64,000 nt of DNA. Origin: Curtobacterium sp. BH-2-1-1. Lineage in GTDB: Bacteria; Actinomycetota; Actinomycetes; Actinomycetales; Microbacteriaceae. The number at the start of each line of letters is the position of its first letter. Position 1 is the stretch's first letter. Made by a program: the position numbers and the translations under genes. This document shows, one piece after another, positions 28,274 to 35,723 of this stretch. The notes under the pieces are model-generated. The model saw only the letters and a list, made by a program, of their open reading frames with translations. It was not told the DNA's origin and did not search any database. The stretch is from assembly GCF_001806325.1 (NCBI RefSeq), contig NZ_CP017580.1:1922001-1986000 (forward strand), written 5' to 3'.

Positions 28274-29944
28274 ATGGCCACGCTGTCCGAGATCCTCATC
28301 CTCAACGGAGCCCTGCCGATCGAGCACCTCGACTCGATGACCGGCGACGAGGAGATCGACGACCGTTCGATCCGCTCGCTCGTCGACCAGGGCCTCGTCA
28401 GCGAGGCGCAGTACATCACCGCGCGCGCTGCGTCGAACAACTCCAAGACCGTCCCGCTCACGGACTACCCGGTCGACGGCACCGCGGTGTCGATGCTCCC
28501 GGCGGCCCTGTGCCGTCGGCACGGCGTGCTCGGCGTCGGGTTCGAGGGCGACGTCCTCGTCCTCGCGATGGTGAACCCGACGAACGTGCTGGCGATCGAC
28601 GACGCCCGGACCGCCTCCGGACGCCCCGTGAAGCCGCTGCAGGTCGACGAGCGCGACCTCGCCGCAGCACTCGACCGCTACCTGCGTGCCGACGACGAGC
28701 TGAACGACCTGACCTCCTCGCTCGAGGAAGAGGCATCGGCGCAGACCCAGCAGCAGGTCGACCTCACCGACGGCGCGCTCGACGACGTCCCGATCGTCCG
28801 GTTCGTCAACCTGCTCGTGTCCCAGGCCATCCAGGACCACGCGTCCGACATCCACATCGAGCCCGGCGAGCACGAGGTCCGGGTGCGCTACCGCATCGAC
28901 GGCGTGCTGCACGAGATGGCCCCGGCGCCGAAGAACATCCAGAACGGCGTCATCAGCCGGCTCAAGATCATGAGCGACATCGACATCGCCGAGCGTCGGA
29001 AGCCGCAGGACGGCCGCATGTCGGTGCGCCACGGTGGCCGGCAGATCGACCTCCGCGTCGCGACGCTCCCCACCGTGTGGGGCGAGAAGGTCGTCATGCG
29101 GATCCTCGACAACACGAACACGTCGATGTCCCTCAAGGACCTCAACCTGCTCGAGCAGAACTTCCAGGCGTACCAGCGCTCCTACTCGAAGCCGTACGGC
29201 ATGATCCTCGTCACCGGTCCCACCGGGTCCGGCAAGTCGACGACGCTCTACACGACCCTCAACGCGGTCGCCCGTCCCGAGATCAACGTCATCACCGTCG
29301 AGGACCCGGTCGAGTACCGGATGGCCGGCATCAACCAGGTGCAGGTCAACCCGAAGGCCGGACTCACGTTCGCGTCGGCCCTGCGGTCGATCCTCCGGTC
29401 CGACCCCGACGTCGTGCTCCTCGGCGAGATCCGAGACCACGAGACCGCGCAGATCGCGATCGAAGCCTCGCTCACCGGCCACCTCGTGCTGTCCACGCTG
29501 CACACGAACGACGCCCCGTCGGCCGTCACGCGACTGACGGAGATGGACATCGAGCCGTTCCTCGTCGGGTCCGCACTCGACTCCGTGGTCGCCCAGCGTC
29601 TGGCACGACGGCTCTGCGACCGCTGCAAGGCCCCGGCGCAGTACACGCCGGCGCAGCTCGTGGCGCTCGGCTTCGTGGGCACCGAGGACGCCGCCGTGCC
29701 GGAGTTCTTCGGCCCGGTCGGCTGCGCCGTCTGCTCGAACACCGGGTACCGCGGCCGCATCGCCCTGCACGAGGTCATGACCGTGACCGAGGAGATCGAG
29801 CGTCTCGCCGTCTCGCGTGCCTCGAGCGCCGAGATCGGCCGCGTCGCCCAGCAGCAGGGCATGCTCACCCTCCGCCAGGACGGGTGGGAGAAGGTCAAGC
29901 TCGGCATGACGAGCATCGACGAGATCCTGCGCGTGGTCGCGTAG
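28274..29944 (+). CDS. pilB: type IV pilus assembly ATPase PilB
   Basis: The 556-residue protein is a GspE/PilB extension ATPase. An N-terminal T2SSE region (about 1-140) precedes the ATPase domain with Walker A GPTGSGKST at 315-323, ASDIHIEP (Asp box) and Walker B around DPDVVLLGEIRD. The zinc-binding tetracysteine is CDRC ... CAVC near 455-495, a hallmark of PilB rather than PilT. It powers polymerisation of the pilin at the inner side of the membrane. The ATG at 28274 follows GGAGG. It is the first gene of the pilus cluster. Confidence 0.95.
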   Translation: MATLSEILILNGALPIEHLDSMTGDEEIDDRSIRSLVDQGLVSEAQYITARAASNNSKTVPLTDYPVDGTAVSMLPAALCRRHGVLGVGFEGDVLVLAMVNPTNVLAIDDARTASGRPVKPLQVDERDLAAALDRYLRADDELNDLTSSLEEEASAQTQQQVDLTDGALDDVPIVRFVNLLVSQAIQDHASDIHIEPGEHEVRVRYRIDGVLHEMAPAPKNIQNGVISRLKIMSDIDIAERRKPQDGRMSVRHGGRQIDLRVATLPTVWGEKVVMRILDNTNTSMSLKDLNLLEQNFQAYQRSYSKPYGMILVTGPTGSGKSTTLYTTLNAVARPEINVITVEDPVEYRMAGINQVQVNPKAGLTFASALRSILRSDPDVVLLGEIRDHETAQIAIEASLTGHLVLSTLHTNDAPSAVTRLTEMDIEPFLVGSALDSVVAQRLARRLCDRCKAPAQYTPAQLVALGFVGTEDAAVPEFFGPVGCAVCSNTGYRGRIALHEVMTVTEEIERLAVSRASSAEIGRVAQQQGMLTLRQDGWEKVKLGMTSIDEILRVVA

Positions 29945-29960
29945 GCGTGGGAGTGGAACG

Positions 29961-31631
29961 ATGACCGATTCCGTCTACGACATCTCCGTGCCCGGCGACG
30001 AGCCGGTCGCGGGGTGGCACCCGGGCCGTCCCGGCCACGAGGTCGGTGGTCGCCGCGCCGCCCGGCGCGCGGCCGCAGCGGCGCAGCAGCCGACGTCGCC
30101 GGCCGTGGAGGCGCAGATCGCCCCCGCCTCGGCCGCGCCGGTCTACGACCTGTCGGGTGACACCGCCTGGCCGGCTCCGGCTGCGCCCGTCCCCGGTGCT
30201 GCCGCGCCCTCCGCGAACGTCCCGAGCGGGTCCTGGCCGGCGCCGTCCGGCGACCCCGTCGCCGTGCCGGTCGCGCAGCCGCACGCCCGCCCCGCGACGC
30301 CGTCCGCAGCCGTCCCGCCGTCGACCGCGTCCTACGGCTACGCCGACGCGGTGACCCAGCACCTGCCGGTCGTGCCTGCGGAACCGACCACGATCCTCCC
30401 GACCGTCGCCCACGTCGCGGCCACCCACGTGCCCGCGCCCGCCGGCCACGACGAGATCAACTTCACCCGCCACGCGCGTGAGGTCGCCGACCCCGACCTC
30501 ATCACCGCGCTCGCCCAGGTCGTCTACCAGGGTGCGTCGGACCTCCACCTCACCGCGGACGCGGCCCCGACCGTGCGCGTCGACGGATCCCTGCGGCCGG
30601 CGGTCCCCGGTGGGCCGTGGGCGCGGAACAAGGTGATCGCCGCCCTCAAGACCCTGCTCTCGGTGGAGCAGGCCGGGCAGTTCGACCACGAGCAGGAACT
30701 CGACTTCGCGTACTCGCTGTCGCCCGAGTACCGCTTCCGCGTGAACTACTACCAGCAGCGCGGGAACTGGGGCGCGGCCTTCCGCATCATCCCGACCAAG
30801 ATCAAGACCCTCAAGCAGCTCGGCATCCCCGAGCACGTGGGAGAGTTCGCCAAGCTGCCGCGCGGACTCGTGCTCGTGACCGGGCCGACCGGTTCCGGCA
30901 AGTCGACCACGCTCGCCGCGCTCATCGACCTCGTCAACGAGACCCGGGCCGACCACATCGTGACGGTCGAGGACCCGATCGAGTTCATGCACGACCACAA
31001 GAAGGCGATCATCAACCAGCGCGAGGTCGGGGCCGACACGCACTCGTTCGCCGCCGCCCTGAAGCACGTGCTGCGCCAGGACCCGGACGTCATCCTGATC
31101 GGCGAGCTCCGCGACCTCGAGACGATCTCCGTCGCCCTCACCGCGGCCGAGACCGGCCACCTCGTGTTCGCCACCCTGCACACGCAGAGCGCTCCCGGCA
31201 CGATCGACCGCGTCATCGACGTCTTCCCGCCGCACCAGCAGGGGCAGATCCGGACGCAGCTCGCCTCGACGCTCGAGGGTGTCGTCTGCCAGACGCTCGT
31301 GCCGAAGGCGAACGGTGCCGGCCGGGTCGTCGCCACCGAGATCATGAGGACCACCCCGGCCATCGGGAACCTCGTGCGCGAGGGCAAGACGTACCAGATC
31401 ACCTCCGCCATGCAGGCCGGACGTGACATGGGGATGCACACGATGGACCAGGACCTCGCCGAGCTCGTCAACGTCGGCACCGTAACGCGGGCTGCCGCGA
31501 TGGAGAAGGTGCACGACCACGAGGGCTTCGACCGCCTCGTGCAGCGCGTCGAGTCCCCGTCCGACTCTTCGGCCGCCGCGATCGCCGCGTCCGAGATCGA
31601 CTTCGGCGACAAGTACTCAGGAGGCCACTGA
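29961..31631 (+). CDS. pilT: type IV pilus retraction ATPase PilT with long N-terminal extension
   Basis: The 556-residue protein has a PilT ATPase core from about residue 170 (LITALAQVVYQGASDLHLT) with Walker A GPTGSGKST at 308-316, Walker B ILIGELRDLETI, and the PilT-type end (TMDQDLAELVNVGTVTRAAA). No tetracysteine is present, which fits PilT. PilT proteins are usually 340-380 residues. The extra 170 residues are a disordered Ala/Pro/Val-rich extension. PilT retracts pili and drives twitching, so motility is predicted. It lies 16 bases after pilB and its stop overlaps the pilC start by one base. Confidence 0.93.
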   Translation: MTDSVYDISVPGDEPVAGWHPGRPGHEVGGRRAARRAAAAAQQPTSPAVEAQIAPASAAPVYDLSGDTAWPAPAAPVPGAAAPSANVPSGSWPAPSGDPVAVPVAQPHARPATPSAAVPPSTASYGYADAVTQHLPVVPAEPTTILPTVAHVAATHVPAPAGHDEINFTRHAREVADPDLITALAQVVYQGASDLHLTADAAPTVRVDGSLRPAVPGGPWARNKVIAALKTLLSVEQAGQFDHEQELDFAYSLSPEYRFRVNYYQQRGNWGAAFRIIPTKIKTLKQLGIPEHVGEFAKLPRGLVLVTGPTGSGKSTTLAALIDLVNETRADHIVTVEDPIEFMHDHKKAIINQREVGADTHSFAAALKHVLRQDPDVILIGELRDLETISVALTAAETGHLVFATLHTQSAPGTIDRVIDVFPPHQQGQIRTQLASTLEGVVCQTLVPKANGAGRVVATEIMRTTPAIGNLVREGKTYQITSAMQAGRDMGMHTMDQDLAELVNVGTVTRAAAMEKVHDHEGFDRLVQRVESPSDSSAAAIAASEIDFGDKYSGGH

Positions 31632-32854
31632 TGTCGCTCGCCTACGACTACCGGGGGCGCGACGGCGCCGGGAAGCTCGTCAAGGGACGGCTCGACGCGT
31701 CCTCCGAAGGAGCGGTCGTCCAGCGTCTGCGGGGCATGGGCGTCTCGCCGATCGCCATCACCGAGGCGAAGCCCGGCACCGGGTTGCAGACCGAGATCAA
31801 GATCCCGGGGTTCGAGAAGGGTGTGGGGCTCAAGGACCTGGCGATCATGTCGCGTCAGGCGTCGACCATGCTGACGTCGGGGCTCTCCCTGCTCCGCGCG
31901 CTGTCGATCCTCGCCGACCAGACGGAGAACAAGAAGCTCAAGGTGATCCTCGGCAAGGTCCGGGACGACGTCGAGCGCGGTGTCTCCTTCTCCGACGCCG
32001 TGGCGAAGTACCCGGTCGACTTCCCCCCGATCATGATCAACATGATCCGGGCGGGTGAGACCGGCGGCTTCCTCGACCAGGCGATGGACTCCATCGCGAC
32101 GAACTTCGAGAAGGAGCACAAGCTCCGGTCGACCATCAAGTCGGCGATGACCTACCCGGTCGTCGTGCTGGTGATGTCGCTGCTCGCGGTCGTCATCATG
32201 CTCATCTTCATCGTGCCGATCTTCCAGGACATGTTCTCGAGCCTCGGCGGGCAGCTGCCGGTGCCGACGCAGATCCTCGTGACGATGTCCCACGCGATGC
32301 GGTGGCTCGGACCCGTGCTGGCCGTCGCGGTCGTCGTCGGGTGGCTCTGGTTCCGCGCCAACAAGAACACCGATCGCTTCCGCGCCGTCCGTGACCCGCT
32401 GATGATGCGTCTGCCGGTGTTCGGCCCGCTGACGAAGAAGATCGTCATCGCGCGGTTCGCACGCAATTTCTCGAACATGATCGGGGCTGGCGTCCCCATT
32501 CTGCAGGCATTACAGATCGTCGGTGAAGTCTCGAACAATTTCGTCGTGCAGAAAGCACTCGAACGGGTTGCGGAAAGCGTTCGGAAAGGCGAGTCGATAT
32601 CCGCGCCGCTCGCGAACGAGAAAGTATTCCCGAGCATGGTCTCGCAGATGATGGCGGTCGGTGAGGACGCGGGTTCGCTCGAGGTCATGCTCGAGAAGAT
32701 CGCGATCTTCTACGACGCCGAGGTCGAGGCGACCACAGAGTCCCTGACTGCCCTCATCGAGCCGTTGCTCATCGCGTTCCTGGGCGTGGTGGTCGGCGGG
32801 ATGATCGTGGCTCTCTACCTGCCGATCTTCCAGATCACGTCGCTCGTCAAGTAG
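31631..32854 (+). CDS. pilC: type IV pilus inner-membrane platform protein PilC
   Basis: The 407-residue protein carries two GspF domains (KDLAIMSRQASTMLTSGLSLLRAL and FARNFSNMIGAGVPILQALQIV), each with a helical bundle, and three membrane helices, ending GVVVGGMIVALYLPIFQ. PilC links the ATPases to the pilin. The region 32459-32640 uses codons that are rare in the surrounding genes (AAT, AAA, GAA, GTT, one TTA at 32510 and one ATA at 32597). The ATG at 31631 overlaps the pilT stop. Confidence 0.95.
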   Translation: MSLAYDYRGRDGAGKLVKGRLDASSEGAVVQRLRGMGVSPIAITEAKPGTGLQTEIKIPGFEKGVGLKDLAIMSRQASTMLTSGLSLLRALSILADQTENKKLKVILGKVRDDVERGVSFSDAVAKYPVDFPPIMINMIRAGETGGFLDQAMDSIATNFEKEHKLRSTIKSAMTYPVVVLVMSLLAVVIMLIFIVPIFQDMFSSLGGQLPVPTQILVTMSHAMRWLGPVLAVAVVVGWLWFRANKNTDRFRAVRDPLMMRLPVFGPLTKKIVIARFARNFSNMIGAGVPILQALQIVGEVSNNFVVQKALERVAESVRKGESISAPLANEKVFPSMVSQMMAVGEDAGSLEVMLEKIAIFYDAEVEATTESLTALIEPLLIAFLGVVVGGMIVALYLPIFQITSLVK

Positions 32855-32891
32855 GAGCGACTTTCCGCTACCCCTCGTGCGGGGGAGGAAT

Positions 32892-32920
32892 TACCCCCAC
32901 TGCCCCCGGGAGTGGGGGTA
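32892..32920 (+). terminator. hairpin between pilC and the major pilin gene
   Basis: TACCCCCACT (32892-32901) and AGTGGGGGTA (32911-32920) form a perfect 10-base-pair stem with a 9-base loop, followed by TTTCG. A short CCCC/GGGG hairpin lies just before at 32871-32884. It could end or reduce read-through before the pilin gene. Confidence 0.65.
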
Positions 32921-33046
32921 TTTCGCTCCCCACTTGCCCCCCGTTCTCGGGATTCCGCCCCGAATTGGCCCTGAATACTCTTGTCAGCGGCGGCGAGCAC
33001 GCCCCGAACAATCTTCCCATCGCATTCCCGAAAGAATGGAAACACC

Positions 33047-33478
33047 ATGTACTTCGCTCTCATGGGCAAGCTCGAGGCTCGCCGCAAGGGACTCCTCGAA
33101 GAGGACGAGAAGGGCTTCACGCTCATCGAGCTCCTCGTCGTCGTGATCATCATCGGCATCCTCGCCGCGATCGCCATCCCGGTGTACCTCAACGTGCAGA
33201 ACAACGCGAAGGACGCCTCGGTGAAGTCGGACCTCGCCAACGCGAAGACCGCGGTGATCGCGTACCAGACCGACAAGAACGGCGCCCTGCCGGCCACGAC
33301 CGACTTCAACTCGTCGACGCTCGGTCAGTACGGCTGGACGCAGAGCACGGACAACAACCTGGTCTACAAGACCACCGGCTCGGGAACGACCGCTGGCTTC
33401 TGCATCAACGGCACCGGCGCGACGAAGAACCCGTTCAACATCACGGACAAGACGTCTGCAGCCACCGGGTCCTGCTGA
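33047..33478 (+). CDS. pilA: major type IV pilin
   Basis: The 143-residue prepilin has a 23-residue leader (MYFALMGKLEARRKGLLEEDEKG) cut before F24. The mature N-terminus FTLIELLVVVIIIGILAAIA has Glu at +5 and the long alpha-1 helix of type IVa pilins. The C-terminal part is small (120 residues mature) with a possible disulphide between C121 and C143. The leader is longer than usual. The start ATG at 33047 has only a weak GGAAAC upstream. The gene is isolated between two hairpins and is likely expressed at high level. Confidence 0.9.
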   Translation: MYFALMGKLEARRKGLLEEDEKGFTLIELLVVVIIIGILAAIAIPVYLNVQNNAKDASVKSDLANAKTAVIAYQTDKNGALPATTDFNSSTLGQYGWTQSTDNNLVYKTTGSGTTAGFCINGTGATKNPFNITDKTSAATGSC

Positions 33479-33494
33479 TCCAGTTGATCGCGTG

Positions 33495-33526
33495 AAGGGC
33501 GGTCCGTCGTCGGACGGACCGCCCTT
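33495..33526 (+). terminator. terminator after the major pilin gene
   Basis: AAGGGCGGTCCGTC (33495-33508) and GACGGACCGCCCTT (33513-33526) form a 14-base-pair stem with a four-base loop GTCG, followed by TTCGC. It lies 16 bases after the pilin stop and would make a short monocistronic pilin message. Confidence 0.85.
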
Positions 33527-33558
33527 TCGCTCACCCGAACACCGACCAGGAGGTGACC

Positions 33559-35022
33559 ATGATCCAACGACTGCGGAACGCCCTCAGCCCGCGCGACGAG
33601 CGCGACGCCGAGGCCGGCTTCTCGATCATCGAGGTCATGGTCGCGATGATGGTGTTCGCGGTGATGTCGGTGGGCATCGCCTACGGCATCGCGAACACCC
33701 TGCAGCTCACCCAGACGACCCGTGGCCGAGAGACCGCGGTGGCGCTGGCGTCGCAGGACATCGACACCCTCCGGCAGACCGCCGCGGCGTCGACCGCGGG
33801 GATCTTCAAGGTGATCAGCAAGGCGGGGGCCGACAACACGAAGACGGTCGGCAACGTCGAGTACAAGATCGACCGAGCAGTCTCGTGGGTGCAGAGCGAC
33901 GGTGCGACCGGCGCGTGCGGGTCGTCGACCGGCAAGCTGGCCTACAAGAGCATCGTCGAAACCGTGAGCTGGCCCAGCCCGCGCAGCGGCGGGATGAGCT
34001 CCACCTCGGTGACCTCCGCCATCGCGCCGAGCGACGCCGTGACCGACCCCGGGTACGGCACGCTGATCATCTCGGTCGCGACGGCGGCCGGCGCCCCGTA
34101 CGCGGGCGTCGGCATCACGGTCACGCCGGTCTCCGGCGGCGGTGGCTCCGCGCTCACCACGGCGGTCCAGCCGACCGACGCACAGGGCTGCTCCTACGCG
34201 GTCAACGTGGCACCGGGCGACTACACGGTCACCGAGAACACCACCGGTGGGATCGACACGAACCAGGCGCAGCCGTCCTCCCAGTCGCCGATCACCGTCT
34301 CCGCCGGTGCGAGCTCACCGGTGCCGTTCGTGTACGACCGCGCGAGCCAGCTGACGCTGCAGTACGCGAAGGGCTACAACGCGACGCTCCCCACGAACAT
34401 GGTGACGGTGCTCTCCTCGACGGTCGGCGGCCTCGACACGGTCAAGCCGTGGGACGTCACCAGCACCTCGCTCGCCGTCACGTCCGCCTCGACGCCGAGC
34501 CTGCCGGTGTTCCCGTTCACCTCGGGCTACACCGTCTACGCGGGTCCGTACTCGAACAGCTCGGCGTCGTCCTCGAGCTGTCTCAGCCCGAACCCGTCGG
34601 CATGGTCGACACCGAATCCCTCGGGGGCAGTCGGCTCGGCACCGGGGACGATCGAGACGTCACCGGGGGTGCCGTCCTCGGCGTCCGTGATGATGGGCGT
34701 CGCGACGGTGAAGGGGGTCAAGAGCCGCTACGTGACCGCGGTGTCGTCCTCGAACCCCGCTGCCGGTGACCCGGGGTGCTCCGCCGGCATGACGATGAAG
34801 TTCCCGCTCTCGTCAGCGGACACGGCGACGATCGCCCTGCCCTTCGGGACCTGGACCCTCTACTCGGGGACGTCCTTCGGCGCGACGACCAAGAACGAGA
34901 TCGCCTCGAACGCCTCCAACGTGAACGCGGTCACGAGCGGCCGCGTGAACCAGAAGAGCGCGCTCGTGGTCATCAGCTACGACAACACGCTCACGCTCGA
35001 CCCACGAGGGCAGACGTCGTGA
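33559..35022 (+). CDS. minor pilin with probable Ig-like module
   Basis: The 487-residue protein has a type IV prepilin leader of 20 residues (cut G20/F21) and FSIIEVMVAMMVFAVM with Glu at +5. The large exported part contains a stretch resembling carboxypeptidase-regulatory/Cna-B modules: LIISVATAAGAPYAGVGITV, then TDAQGCSYAVNVAPGDYTVTE, about residues 170-240. More beta-rich sequence with several Cys follows. Such modules make minor pilins adhesive. The ATG at 33559 follows AGGAGG. The stop overlaps the next start (GTGA). Confidence 0.82.
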   Translation: MIQRLRNALSPRDERDAEAGFSIIEVMVAMMVFAVMSVGIAYGIANTLQLTQTTRGRETAVALASQDIDTLRQTAAASTAGIFKVISKAGADNTKTVGNVEYKIDRAVSWVQSDGATGACGSSTGKLAYKSIVETVSWPSPRSGGMSSTSVTSAIAPSDAVTDPGYGTLIISVATAAGAPYAGVGITVTPVSGGGGSALTTAVQPTDAQGCSYAVNVAPGDYTVTENTTGGIDTNQAQPSSQSPITVSAGASSPVPFVYDRASQLTLQYAKGYNATLPTNMVTVLSSTVGGLDTVKPWDVTSTSLAVTSASTPSLPVFPFTSGYTVYAGPYSNSSASSSSCLSPNPSAWSTPNPSGAVGSAPGTIETSPGVPSSASVMMGVATVKGVKSRYVTAVSSSNPAAGDPGCSAGMTMKFPLSSADTATIALPFGTWTLYSGTSFGATTKNEIASNASNVNAVTSGRVNQKSALVVISYDNTLTLDPRGQTS

Positions 35023-35723
35023 CCGGGGCCCTCCGTCGGCTGCACGCCGACCAGTCGGGCGTCACGCTCTCCGAGCTGCTGGTCGCGGTGAGCGTGGCGA
35101 TGGTCATCCTCGTCGCCGTCGGCGGCTTCTTCACCGCCACGCTCCGGGCCGGTTCGACGAACACGACGTCCGACCAGAACGCACGGTCGGCGTCGATCGT
35201 GATGAACTCGCTGACCCGGTACGTCCACGCGGCGAGCCTGTTGCCGAAGGCGGACGGCAGCTACGCCGCGGCGCTGACGGAAGCCGCGCCGACGCGGACG
35301 ACCTTCTACGCCTACATCAACCTGGACGGCAACAGCACCGACAAGCCCGTCCAGATCCGGTACTCGGTCAACGCTGCGAAGCGGATCGTCCTGGACCAGT
35401 GGGACGGCACCGCCAACAACGGCTTCTGGACGTTCCCCGCGACCACGCAGACCCCGACGCGCAGCGTCGTCGTGGGTGGACCAGTCGCGTCCCCCACGGT
35501 CGACGGCGACCCGCTGTTCGAGTACCTCGGGGCCAACGGCACGATCGTCCCGACGCAGTCGGACGGCACGCTCGCCGCGACGCAGCTCGGGAACGTCCGT
35601 GCCGTGCGCGTGAACCTCGAGCTCGGCTCGTCGACGGCCGGCCTGTCCGGGAACACCCACATCCAGAACACCCTGTACCTCTTCAACGTGGTCTACGGGA
35701 CGAACACCGGAGGGACCCCGTGA
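35019..35723 (+). CDS. minor pilin (prepilin-type N-terminal methylation domain)
   Basis: The 234-residue protein has a 14-residue leader (VTGALRRLHADQSG) and mature start VTLSELLVAVSVAMVILVAV, with Glu at +5, resembling PilW-type minor pilins. The rest is a soluble beta-rich domain that I do not recognise. It overlaps the genes on both sides by four bases, so it is part of a tightly coupled cassette. Confidence 0.82.
   Translation: MTGALRRLHADQSGVTLSELLVAVSVAMVILVAVGGFFTATLRAGSTNTTSDQNARSASIVMNSLTRYVHAASLLPKADGSYAAALTEAAPTRTTFYAYINLDGNSTDKPVQIRYSVNAAKRIVLDQWDGTANNGFWTFPATTQTPTRSVVVGGPVASPTVDGDPLFEYLGANGTIVPTQSDGTLAATQLGNVRAVRVNLELGSSTAGLSGNTHIQNTLYLFNVVYGTNTGGTP

Noticed and set aside
32965..32981. 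Possible sigma-54-like promoter before pilA
   Set aside because: The GG-N10-GC spacing does not fit and actinobacteria lack sigma-54.
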